A stretch of 64,000 nt of DNA, taken from Kondoa malvinella. Taxonomy: Eukaryota > Basidiomycota > Agaricostilbomycetes > Agaricostilbales > Kondoaceae. This document shows, one piece after another, positions 34,986-45,228 of the stretch (within the stretch, counting starts at the first letter, position 1; every line of letters begins with the position of its first letter). Position numbers and translations under genes: made by a program. A model generated the notes under the pieces. That model saw only the letters and a list, made by a program, of their open reading frames with translations. It did not search any database and had not been told where the DNA came from. Where the stretch lies: the NCBI GenBank assembly GCA_039545315.1, contig BCIM01000008.1, forward strand, positions 759,286-823,285, in the 5' to 3' direction.

Positions 34986-37900
34986 ATGTCTGCTGCTAAT
35001 GACAACACGAGCGCCAGCTCTACGAGTCAGTTGCATATCCCCTTTAGCCCTGTCAGAATCCAGCTAATGTGTATTCTTGTCCAAAGGCACTTTTGTGACT
35101 GTGAGGGGAACACCGCATTCTGCCCCGCTCTAGTTCCGCTGACATGCAGGATAGTCCTTGGTCACATCGCTCATCATCTTTGGTGCTCTTATGCTTGGCT
35201 TTTTGCTCTGTAAGTTCGGACCTCGTTCGAACCTCAAGTCTCTAAGACGTGATTTTCTCTCAGGCTTCAGACGCCAGAAACGAGTCTACCAACCTCGTAG
35301 CTTCCTTGTGCCAGAGAAGGGTCGCTCTCCAGATTTGCCTTTGAGTCCTATAGGATGGTGGAAAACAGTAATGGATACACCGCTCGATACGTGAGTCTGC
35401 AGCCTTCGACACCTTCGAGATGCTCATCTGCTCATCTGTATGCAGAATCATTCGCACCAATGGGTTCGACGCCTACACTTTTGTTCGGTTCAACCTGCTC
35501 CTCGTCAAGATCTTTATTCCTTACTTCTTCCTCACATGCAAGTCAAGTCTTCTGCTTATAGATACAACGCTGACTAGAGGTACAGGGGCACTCTTGATGC
35601 CTTTGACTGCCATCTCGCCGACACAAGGCCAAACTGGATTGAATCGCTTCACTTTCGGAAACGTAGGAACGACCGTCCAACCTCGCTATGCCGGACACTT
35701 GGTTGCCCTCTGGCTCCTCACCTTCTGGACCTTCTGGTGCATCTACACTGAAGTCCTACACTACATTCAAGCGCGTCACTCTTACCTCTCTTCACCTTCA
35801 CACACCTCTACCGTCCGTTCTAGGACCGTCATGATCACCAAGCTCAAGCCTGAAATGATGACCGACAAGGCAATTCGGGAACTTTGCTCTCCTCATGCTA
35901 TTGAGAAAGTCTTCCTTGTCCGCGATGTGAAAGAGATGGATGATGTCTATGATGAGCGAGAGGACAACTGTACTGCTCTTGAACAGGCAGAAGGCAAGCT
36001 TTTGACGACTGCTACCAAGAACATCAAGAAAGGCAAAGCTTCTGCTCCTTCTCAAGATAAAGTCAACCCAGAAGGAGGCGACATGAGCTTGATCAACTCT
36101 ATCGTGCCTCTCAAGAAACGCCCCAAGCACAATACCGGCAAACTCCCACTCATTGGAAAGAAAGCAGACGCTGTCGAATACCTCACTGAACAGATTCGCG
36201 AAAACACTGAAGAGCTCGCTAAATTCAGAGGCAAACTCGATTCTTACGACATGGCGTCTACTGCTATTGTTCGCTTTCATTCGCAAGCTGAAGCCATTAC
36301 TTTTGCACAAGATCGTTCCAAGCATATGAAGAAGAAGGCTCCACAAGTCTACCCCGATATCTCGCCTGAAGACATTTACTGGCCTAATCTTGGTCTCAAG
36401 CTGCCCGTCTTCTTTGGTCGAAAGGTCCTCTCTTGGGCTTTGACAATTGCTTTGATCATTTTCTGGGCTCCTCTCGGTATGGGTCCAGCTGTCCAAATGA
36501 TCGCTATTTGCTCATGATCGCTCCTGGTGTAGTCGCTCTCGCTGGTGCGGTTGCCAACCTGTCGACTCTTTGTTCCTCGGTCTCTTTCCTCTCTTGGGTC
36601 TGTGACTTGCCAAGTGTTGTTGTTGGTATTATTCAGGGGTGAGCAAACTAATGTAGTCCATCTGGATTTGATGCTGACTCTGGCAATAGTGTGTTGCCTC
36701 CAGCTGTCGTCGCTCTTCTCTTCATCCTCTTGCCGCCTATCCTCACTCTGTTCGCCAAGATCCAAGGCATTCCGCTTTTCACTCGGATCGAGCTCAGCGT
36801 GTTCAAGCGATACTGGCTCTTTGTCCTAATCAACGGTTTCTTGGGTATGTTTGTACCGGACCAAGTGTTGGACTAGAGCTGATGCCAGCATACAGTCATC
36901 ACTGCTGCTTCTGGCCTGGCTCCTGCCTTGTCGCAAATCTTGAACTCGCCCAGTGGAGCTGCAGATATTCCTCAGACTCTGGCTAGAACTCTACCACAAG
37001 CTTCCATCTACTTCCTCACCTTCGTCGTGACTTCCGGTCTCACGCTAGCCGCCAAACAATTGTCTCAAACCATCACTGTAGTCGTCTTCAAGATCAAGAG
37101 TCTTTTGGGCGCCAGTACTCCTCGCCAAAAGTTTCAGCTGGACTTTGCTTTGGCCAACACGCCTTTCCTCAAGATCTGGCCTGACATTTCGCTCCTTGCT
37201 GTTCTTGGTTTCGTGTACAGCTGCATCCAGCCCGTCATTACGCTTCTCTGCTTGGTTGTATTCAGCTTGTACTACCTCGGCTTCAAGTACCTCTTTGTCT
37301 ACGTCTATGATCAGCCTGACTTCAAGGACACCATCGGTCTCTTCTGGCCAAGAGCGATCAACCACCTCTTTGTCGGTCTTTACATTGAAGAGATTCTGCT
37401 TGCTGCGCTCTTGTATGTGTACCTCTTGCCCTGTGAATCATGCTGATGGTGGAATAGCTTCTTGGCAACCAACTCGAGCGGTTCGCGATCTTGCATTCCA
37501 CAAGGTGTCTTGGCGGTATGTCTTGCTCCTTCATTGACCGACTCCTTCTCATTTGTGTATAGGTGGTTCTCGGTATTATCACCATTGTCTTCCATGTCTA
37601 TATCACGAAGCGACTTAAGCCTACCCATATCAGCCTGGAGAAGTTTGACCAAACCGATAATAGTAGGTCATCCCTGTGTTATAGGCTCTCTTGTACTGAC
37701 GGAGACCTCTTGTAGGCGCTGTTGAGGAGACCGGAGGCCGAGCATACAGGAGCAAGCGTGGTCACATGGTCCGAATGAACACCATGGAGAATGGTTCCCG
37801 AGTCGATGGTTCTCGAGTCGGAGGCAACCCTATCGAGCACTTGGGTAACACGGTCGCGGACGACCTTGACCATGGCTTTGAGTAGGTCTTCGGACTTTTT

Positions 37901-38147
37901 GAAGTCGGGCGCCGACTGACTGCTCTTTAGCCCTCCTTCTACCTTCATGGACCAGCCTGTCATCTGGATAGCTGAAGATGCCTATGGTCTTGCTCGCTTG
38001 GAAGTGGCCAAGATTGAACAAGGCAAAGTCGACGCGAGCACTCAAGGTGCGAACATGGATAAAGATGGCAAGATCCATGTGAGCCGGGGGCCGCCAGATG
38101 AGGAGTGGGCCGGTACGTCGGCCTCTTCGGCCCTGACTCGTAGATGA
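34986..38147 (+). CDS. CSC1/OSCA/TMEM63-family cation channel (DUF221)
   Basis: A polytopic protein of about 880 residues. The N-terminus MSAANDNTSASSTSTFVTSL spans a tiny 14-nt second exon, then a first helix (LIIFGALMLGFLL) and the family block LSPIGWWKTVMDTPLDTIIR with GFDAYTFVRFNLLL. A cytosolic RNA-recognition-like region follows (SRTVMITKLKPEMMTDKAI...DMASTAIVRFHSQAEA), then EDIYWPNLGLKLPVFFGRKV and the pore-domain helices LPPAVVALLFILLPPILTLF and ISLLAVLGFVYSCIQPVITL, with FKYLFVYVYDQPDF. The C-terminal tail contains PVIWIAEDAYGLARLEV, typical of fungal CSC1. Family members are mechano- or osmo-sensitive Ca-permeable channels. Substrate and gating here are inferred. Confidence 0.93.
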
Positions 38148-38863
38148 CCTGGAGTGTTGAACAGGTGGAAATAATCAGTAATCGACGTCATTCGAAAACT
38201 CGAAAGTGGTGAAAAGGGAGCTTCTAACAATCTCTGCAAGTGTTGATACCCAAAGTAATCTTAGTACTACATACATGTCATGCGATAGAATGGACGGTCA
38301 CGCAGGCCTCAAGTATAGTTTCAGATTACAAGACTCATTAGAGCAGCCGGGAGATCAGCTCATCCCATTCCTGAGCAATTCCCGCTTCGACCTGCCGCCT
38401 CGATCAGCCGCCAATCATCGGCATACCATCCGCTCGCAAGGCTGCTGTGCTGGTTATCGATGATTATCGATGGTCGGGTCTTGCGTATGAGCTGCTGCTT
38501 CCGTATTGGTTCATGCAACGCCATGGCCGAGTAAGTCTTGACACGTGCAAGACGGCTGCTACTCGATGAGGCTGGCTTCAAGACCTTCGCACAACGTAGC
38601 TGCAAACAAGACAGGTGTCGCAGGCACTGCAGACGCAGGCTATGAGAGGGGCTGTGATATGCGCTGCATCAGTGACTGCATGAGCCAATAGTGCTAAATC
38701 GTACGAGCAGCTGAAGTATCCAATGGCGAGTGCTCGACTCGTAAGGGCCAGCCATGCGGCGATAGTAGTCAGCCTGCCAGCAGAAGAGTTTTGGAAAATG
38801 CCATGCTGCGATTTCTTCTTGAGTTGAACAGTAGGCATCTTCGTGCAAAGATCACGACGCTTC
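38148..38863. other. Gap between CSC1 and DUF1365 genes
   Basis: About 700 bases between two convergent genes. Apart from one small minus-strand frame (listed separately) there is no recognisable coding segment, RNA gene or repeat. Confidence 0.4.
38578..38838 (-). CDS. Possible small hydrophobic, Cys-rich protein
   Basis: An 86-residue frame starting MPTVQLKKKSQHG, only 25 bases past the stop of the DUF1365 gene on the same strand. It has a basic N-terminus, a hydrophobic part (LTTIAAWLALTSRALAIGY) and a Cys-rich end (LIACVCSACDTCLVC). It may be a tiny membrane protein, or simply an open frame in the 3' flank. I recognise no family and there is no independent support. Confidence 0.2.
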   Translation of the reverse strand: MPTVQLKKKSQHGIFQNSSAGRLTTIAAWLALTSRALAIGYFSCSYDLALLAHAVTDAAHITAPLIACVCSACDTCLVCSYVVRRS

Positions 38864-40636
38864 CTAACCCTTGATGGGCCCTTCGCTAGTCTGGGAAACC
38901 GACGCGGTCCGGACCCATTCACTCCAAGGCTCCAGTCCAGCAGCAAAGCGCGCTCTTGTCAACCCAAATGTCCAATACATGATCCTCTGCAGCATGATTT
39001 GCTTGAGAACGGTGCGTTGGATGCCTTTTTCCTCGTCGAGAAAGTGCGGCCGAGTAATGGCTTCGTTGATTTGCTTAATGAATGCTTGAGTCGTATTGGC
39101 TTGTTCAGGCGTAGCGAACGACAAGGACCACAGGAGCTGCCTTCTTCGCAGCGTCTGAGTCGAAAGTGATCTTGTTGTGGAAGGAGAAGATTGTAACAAG
39201 AGACAGAATAAGTCCGGGTTTTTGACTGTCCATCGGCGTTCTGCCTTGGTTCCGAGCAGAAGAGCGAGCTCTGGCGAAGGTGAGAGCAGAATGTCAATCA
39301 AAAAGTAGTAAGAGGCATAGACGATTTCGAGCTCTTCCTCAGCTTGATCTGTCGCACGGATCGTTTTTGGTGCTTCCTTTGGGTCTGTCGAGGTGATCTT
39401 AACTACTATACGGCGCTTGTCAGTTGCCCAGAAGTGGTCCACGCGCTCTTGTAGATGCTTCAACAGCTTCGCCATGACCCATTCAGTCGTGCTATCTGCC
39501 GCCTGCCAAAGTACATTCCCAGCCATCCCGCCTGCCTCTACTGGATTGACCGAATGCAATTCACCTGCATGCGAAGAGAGGGGCTCGGGTTTGGGAAAGA
39601 CGTCTAATTTCTTCTTGTAATGCAATTTCGCAGCTTGATACAAGATCCGAGGAGTAGTGAGGAACAGCGCTAAAGGGAATTGGACGACTGCAGAGAGAGC
39701 TGATGATTCGCTGAGAGGTACAGCTTGACCTTTGAGGTCTGCCATGAGCTTCTTCTCTTTCGTCTCGGCTGTTAGAAGGACCACCTTGACGGCAAAGTAT
39801 GGCTGAGTGTTCGTGCTGAGGTTGAGTAATGGGTCGACGAGGCTGACTTGGTAGTAGCCTGAGCGATCGTTGAATGGCGAGACATGGAATGAGCGAGGGA
39901 AGGTCCATTGATGTGCATAACTGCGCGGAAGCAGTTCAAATGAGCACCATAGCGCGCCAACTGAACTTTTCCCACACCTTTCGTTCTCCAAGACATCCTC
40001 ATTCACTCCAGCTTGCATGTAATAAAGATGCCGCTCGCCGAACGTATTGTGCACTTCGAGCACAACGACTTTCAGAACCCGCTTCGCATCCCTTTCAGAG
40101 TAGCCAAAGTACACGCTGAGCGGATTGATCCCGTGAAAGCCCATATACCCAGGCATAGTGACCATGTAAACGCTGTCCATTTGACTGGCCGACATTCCGT
40201 TCGCTTCGCAAGCCATATCGAGTCGTTCTCGAATACCTTGCGCTTTGCCCTCTTGTATCTTGTCAAGGTAATCTGCAGGGGATATGCTAAAGATTGACCA
40301 GAGCGACGAATCCCATCGAAAGAGCCTTGACATATTCAATGACCCGTTTTCAAGTTCAGACAGATCAAAGCCAAAGAAGACGGTTGAATAGCTGAAGGTA
40401 TGCTTTGATTCAACAGGGAGGAAGCGAGCATGCGTCGTAATCATGCGATATACGTGTGCACGTCGACCAATCGGGATCCTTTCATTGTACAAAGTGTATA
40501 GCAGCAGGCTTGACAAGATCAGCAAGGGCGGTAGCAGGATATCCAGCCAAGTGATGTTGAGCGCATTCAAGGGTATCAAAGGCTGCAATACCAGGTTATC
40601 ATCCGTTGCATTCATCGGTGGTTGCGAAATAACCAT
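38864..40636 (-). CDS. DUF1365-domain membrane protein, single exon
   Basis: An uninterrupted frame of about 590 codons, notable among intron-rich neighbours. After MVISQPPMNATDD there is one hydrophobic segment (WLDILLPPLLILSSLLLYTL). The DUF1365 domain follows: GRRAHVYRMITTHARFLP, FSYSTVFFGFDLSELENG, DSVYMVTMPGYMGFHGINP, VVVLEVHNTFGERHLYY, KSFHVSPFN-like FHVSPFNDRSGYYQVS and FPLALFLTTPRILYQAAKLH. In bacteria, DUF1365 genes sit next to cyclopropane-fatty-acid synthases, which hints at lipid modification, but the fungal function is unknown. The ATG at 40636 is preferred. In-frame codons up to 40687 would abut the HEL2 stop. Confidence 0.85.
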   Translation of the reverse strand: MVISQPPMNATDDNLVLQPLIPLNALNITWLDILLPPLLILSSLLLYTLYNERIPIGRRAHVYRMITTHARFLPVESKHTFSYSTVFFGFDLSELENGSLNMSRLFRWDSSLWSIFSISPADYLDKIQEGKAQGIRERLDMACEANGMSASQMDSVYMVTMPGYMGFHGINPLSVYFGYSERDAKRVLKVVVLEVHNTFGERHLYYMQAGVNEDVLENERCGKSSVGALWCSFELLPRSYAHQWTFPRSFHVSPFNDRSGYYQVSLVDPLLNLSTNTQPYFAVKVVLLTAETKEKKLMADLKGQAVPLSESSALSAVVQFPLALFLTTPRILYQAAKLHYKKKLDVFPKPEPLSSHAGELHSVNPVEAGGMAGNVLWQAADSTTEWVMAKLLKHLQERVDHFWATDKRRIVVKITSTDPKEAPKTIRATDQAEEELEIVYASYYFLIDILLSPSPELALLLGTKAERRWTVKNPDLFCLLLQSSPSTTRSLSTQTLRRRQLLWSLSFATPEQANTTQAFIKQINEAITRPHFLDEEKGIQRTVLKQIMLQRIMYWTFGLTRARFAAGLEPWSEWVRTASVSQTSEGPIKG

Positions 40637-40687
40637 GGGAAAGCGTCTAAAGTGAGACGACAACAAGCTACTCCAGCAGCTCTGCAT

Positions 40688-43048
40688 TCAGAATGCCGAA
40701 TTGCTAAACAACAGCTCCTTCTTTTTCTTCTTCTTGCCATTCTGTACCGGCCCTATATCCAGCTCGTACTCGAGCGCATCATTAACTTCCGCCGCATTAA
40801 GTTCTCGACCCCATTGAGCCGAGGTAGGCGTCACTGTCCCATCCTGGAAGAACGCTCTTGCTCTAGCTCTTGAGGCAGCGACATCTGATGAAGTAGGTAA
40901 TGAAGGGAAATCGCCCACACTGGGTCCTTTGGTGTTCATGACTCGGGCAGGGACTGATTTGCTGACTGAAGTAGGTAACGGCGTAGCGCGACCAGAAGTA
41001 GGTGCTGCTGAGCCAGCCCAAGGTGTAGGTGCAGCAGGTCGGAAAGCTGGTTGTTTCGCTTTTGTAGATGATGGTCCACCAAGAGCAGGGTAATTTGGCC
41101 TAGCGCCGGGTACGGAACGAGTTGAGGAAGCTGCTTGCTGTACTCGCGCCCAGATAGCTGGATTATGCTGACTTCGGCCTTGAGCTGGTGCTTTGTTCTG
41201 CTTCATACCCACTGGTGGTGCATGTACTGGCCCGCCAGCTAATGTAGGGAAGGGATCCTCCTGACAAAGACATCAGCTTGGTCTTGATCTCGGAAACAGT
41301 CAATGCACCTGAAGTAGATAGACATCACAAGCTGAAGCAAGTTCTTCACCCTTTTCTTTGTTATCCAGCAGATCCTTGAGCTCATGGACCACTTCCAATA
41401 ACGAGTTTTGTCTTCTATCAAACAGCGAATACAACGTATCGACTAAATCTTGCGCAGACATTTCCGAATTCCGATATGACCGGACTGTAAAGCCACAGCC
41501 TTGTTAACGATGACACCTCGATGATAGAAGAAGGCATACCCGCTTGTTTGAAGCCTGTGACCTTCGTTTCGGAAGAGACGAGCGATGTGACGGTATTGAT
41601 CAGTTCCGCATGCCGTCTGTCAATGCATGGCACGCAGATCAGCCTAAGCCAAAGAGCGCACGGTAGTACTGACCTTCTCATCTCGGGCGTGATGCTTTCA
41701 CTCTGCTGAGCAGGCGCGGTCGGTTGCGTCAGATGACCACCAAACCTCTGTTGCCTCGAAGAAGATTGCGGCAGTCCCGGTATTCCCACAGGTGGCATCG
41801 TCACACTACCGTTCTGGCCGCTTCCATTCGCCTGACCGCCACCACCTCGACCGACACTGAAATTCGTATCCAACCTCCTCGCTTCCCTCGCTCCACGTTT
41901 ATCACCCACAACGCCATGTTCAGCAACCATATGACCTTGTAGATCCACTTTAGTCTCGAAAACGACAAACTTCTTTTCCCGACATTCATCTTTGGTGCAA
42001 CTATAATGAACCGTATCGAAATGTTGTTCCAATTTATCATAATTCAAGAAATATTCATCCCGACGACCGGACCGGACGCAGATAAAGCATTGTTCGTGTC
42101 TGTCTCTGCAATGTTTGAAAAGGGCGTCCGAATCGAAAAAGAGGACGCGACAGAAATCGCAGGATGGATGACCGGTGAAACCATTGTTGAGTGTTTGAGC
42201 TGGCGGTTGAGCGTTCGGACGACGGTTGTTGGTGTTGTTGAGGGCTAGAGGATCGTTGTGCTGTCGAAGGGAGGCTTTGGTGAAAAGGGTATGTTCATAG
42301 GCAAAGATCTTTTGGTTGCGAGTGCAGAGATCACTGAAATAGCATAAGCTTCAGCCTACGAAGGGAGACATTCACGCACCATAAGACCTTATCGTGCTTC
42401 TCTTTTGCATGCCGCGATAAATCCCGCCAACCGGAACAGACTTCTCTGCACTGCGGGCAAGTGAATCGCAACAAGGCCAGCGTATCTTCCAGATCTTCTC
42501 TCGTCTCGAACCGTATGCCCAATTTTGCATCGGTGAAATGCGTCATGTCATTAGTAAAGTCTTCAAAGTTGAGCGTAGGGCTAGAAGTAAAGACGACGGT
42601 CGGACAAGCTTCTTTGCAAAAGGAACATAGGTCGGTCTTGTATAGCGCTCGTAGACGAACGCAGCATATATGACAGGTCTGATTTGATCCATTTCAGCAC
42701 GTGCACTACCAAAGGATGAACAGACGCACTCGATGAGAACATGGGCCCATAGCGTATAGGGCTATCTCTTGGGCGCAGATGTAGCAGCATTCCGTTTCCT
42801 CTCCGTTCTCGTCTGTCGCCCGATTGAGACATGGGGTCTTTGTTATCTCGGCACTAGACTTTACCTGTATTGATGCTCAAGCTACGCAAAGAATCCAGAT
42901 CTGGTCGAACGTCCTTCTCTTCTGCATCAGCTTCAACAGCAGGCTCAGCAGTGAATTGCACAGGCTCCTCTTCCACTTCTGGCTGAGATTCGTTCGCTGG
43001 CTGTTTTTGTTGCCTTCTCGATGATGTAGCTACGGCCGTCCTTCTCAT
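40688..43048 (-). CDS. HEL2: HEL2/ZNF598-type RING E3 ubiquitin ligase
   Basis: The ligase detects collided ribosomes and ubiquitinates 40S proteins to start ribosome-associated quality control. After an acidic N-terminus the protein has a RING (ECCYICAQEIALYAMGPCSHR, CHICCVRLRALYK, LCSFCKEACP) and the family block HFTDAKLGIRFETREDLE. C2H2-like fingers follow: FTCPQCREVCSGWRDLSRHA, VLCDLCTRNQKIFAYEH, HPSCDFCRVLFFDSDALFKH, CFICVRSGRRDEYFLNYDKLEQHF and FVVFETKVDLQGHMVAEHG. The C-terminal half is Pro/Ser/Ala-rich with an LVDTLYSLFDRRQNSLLEVV helix and a poly-Lys end (NGKKKKKKELLFSNSAF). Exon 1 ends near 42870, and the RING exon starts DENGEETE. All zinc ligands I can trace are present. Confidence 0.93.
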
Positions 43049-43409
43049 GGTGTTACAGCTATCAGGAGTATGCCAAGCAAGCGGGTATAAGGTGTGTCGG
43101 ACTGACGGACAAAGGGCAAGAGTGTCGAAAATTTACATATTTCTGTTGGTCCAATACGAGCTGCTGCGGAGATCATATACCCTTTACACTAGAGCCTGTT
43201 GAAGTGGCCTACTGTCGAATACCCCAAATCGGACGATTATACCATTGCTTCGCTCCGTTTGGCCTGTTTGAAGAGTTATCGTCAATCCATTGAACGAGCC
43301 AGATCAGCTACTACAGAGACCCTGCGAGGACAATAGACTATTGCAGAGTACGACCGGCTGCTCATATCAGCCACAACCTCATTGCAAGCACTATCGCATC
43401 AAACCCAAG
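43049..43409. promoter_or_regulatory. Divergent promoter region HEL2 / SOF1
   Basis: About 360 bases between divergent start codons, presumably holding both promoters. Open frame continues upstream of the SOF1 ATG to about 43290 but does not look like conserved SOF1 sequence. No clear TATA box is seen. Confidence 0.45.
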
Positions 43410-45099
43410 ATGAAGGTCAAAGTCATTGAACGCTCAGCTTCAGCCTTTCAGCCAGACACTTTAGGCGGTACTGCTCCCAAATCACGTAACCTAGATCCTT
43501 CCTTGCATCCTTTTGCCAGACAGCGTGAATACCAAAGAGCAACAACCGCATCCAAACTCGAACGAATGCATGCGAAACCTTTTATTGCTTCCTTGGAAGG
43601 TCACACAGATGGCATCTACTCTACTGCTCGGGATAGTAAGAGCTTGACTTGTGTAGCTTCGGGAGGTGGGGATGGTCAAATTACGCTATGGGATTTACCT
43701 GGGAGAAGAAGCATGTGCAACATCCCTCAAGCGCATGGAAGGCATATGGTTAATGATTTATGTTTTGCTGGTGGAAGTGCGAGCTCTGAAGCTGGACCGA
43801 GTGGGAGGAAATTCACCGAGGAGGGAGATGAAGTGTTGGAAGGGGAAGCGCAGAGGGAAGAAGCGTTTGAGAGGAGTGGAAGAAGTGCGAGGTTGCTTAG
43901 TTGCTCAGTTGACAAGACCATCAAGCTGTGGGATACGACTAGCGCAACTGTCACTTCACCTGTTCAGACCTTTGTTGGTCGGACAGGTTTCAAGTAGGTT
44001 CTCATCCTCTCTCTCATGTACACGCCTAACATTCTTTCCAGTTCCGTATCGCATCATCGCTCGGATCCTATATTCGCCTCTGCTTCAGATCGAGTGCATC
44101 TCTGGGATGAAACAAAGTCAGTCCTTCTTTCCTCTCCAACTACCTATACTCACAGATATCTAGGACATCACCTATAATGACACTCTCCTACAATACGCAC
44201 CCAACCCAATCTTCCCGCTCAACGGACGTTCACTCAGGCGAACACCTAACCTGCGTCCGCTTCTCCCAATCCGAAACTTCCCTACTCGCAGCCTCCTCAG
44301 CCGACCGATCCATAACCCTCTTTGATGCACGAACAGGTTCAGCTACCTCTCGAATGACTATGGCTATGCGCACAAATCAACTCCAATTCAACCCTATGGA
44401 ACCGACCGTTTTACTATTAGCAAGCGAAGATCATAACCTCTATACTTTCGATATCAGATCTTTCAAAGCCGCTACTCAGGTGTACAAATCTCATGTTGGG
44501 GCTGTCATGAGTTGCGATTGGTCCCCTACGGGTAGGGAATTTGTTTCTGGGTCTTATGATCGGACTGTAAGATTATGGGGCGTCGGAGTGGGTAAAAGCA
44601 AAGACGCGTATCATACCAAACGGATGCAGAGGTGAGTCTTTCCCTTCTTTCTTTTGGAAACAGGTCTAAAGAGGCCATTGACAGGGTGTTCTCAACTATG
44701 TATACATTGGACTCGCGCTTTGTTCTATCTGGATCAGATGACGGGAACCTCCGATTATGGAAGAGTCGAGCAAGCGATAAACTTGGTATACTCTCAACCC
44801 GAGAAATAGCAAAGAGACAATACCGCGACACTTTACGAGACAAATGGGGCAATGTCGGCGATGTGGCCAAACTGGAACGGTATGCCTCTGATTTTCGTCA
44901 AGAATATCTGCTGACAAAGATTTATAGACAACGCTACCTGCCCAAGTCGATCTACGGCGCGCAGAAAATCAAGAACGAGATGCTCGAAGCACGCGCAACA
45001 AAGGAAGACAACCGACGTGCACATGCAGCGAAATCAGTCGCTGGTCCAGCCGAGAGGAAAGCAGAGCGCAAGAAGGCTGTATTGCGACAGGAGCAGTGA
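43410..45099 (+). CDS. SOF1: SOF1/DCAF13 WD40 protein of the SSU processome
   Basis: A nucleolar WD-repeat protein required for 18S rRNA processing. The start MKVKVIERSASAFQPDT is the family N-terminus. WD repeats include FIASLEGHTDGIYS, VASGGGDGQITLWDLPGR, LLSCSVDKTIKLWDT, IFASASDRVHLWDE, LLAASSADRSITLFDARTG, LASEDHNLYTFDIR, FVSGSYDRTVRLWG and FVLSGSDDGNLRLWKSRAS. The SOF1-specific C-terminus follows: DKLGILSTREIAKRQYRDTL, RYLPKSIYGAQKIKNEMLEA and a Lys/Arg-rich tail. An acidic insertion (TEEGDEVLEGEAQREEAFE) sits inside the second repeat. Four exons are supported. The stop is at 45097-45099. Confidence 0.94.
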
Positions 45100-45228
45100 T
45101 TACTTTTGTTTTTGGGTTATCGTAATGCAAGTAATATTAGAATCCTCTCTGCGACCCTTTCCGCCCGAATAACATATACTGATCGTTTCTACCCTTTGAC
45201 TGATTGGATATCTGATTAAGTTGGATGC
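45100..45228. other. Convergent 3' gap, SOF1 / septin
   Basis: About 130 bases between convergent stops. It contains a TTATCG-type and A/T-rich stretch suitable for polyadenylation signals, and nothing else was recognised. Confidence 0.35.

Noticed and set aside
35798..36496. 232-codon minus-strand frame
   Set aside because: It is a shadow of the CSC1 channel exon, which carries clear family motifs.
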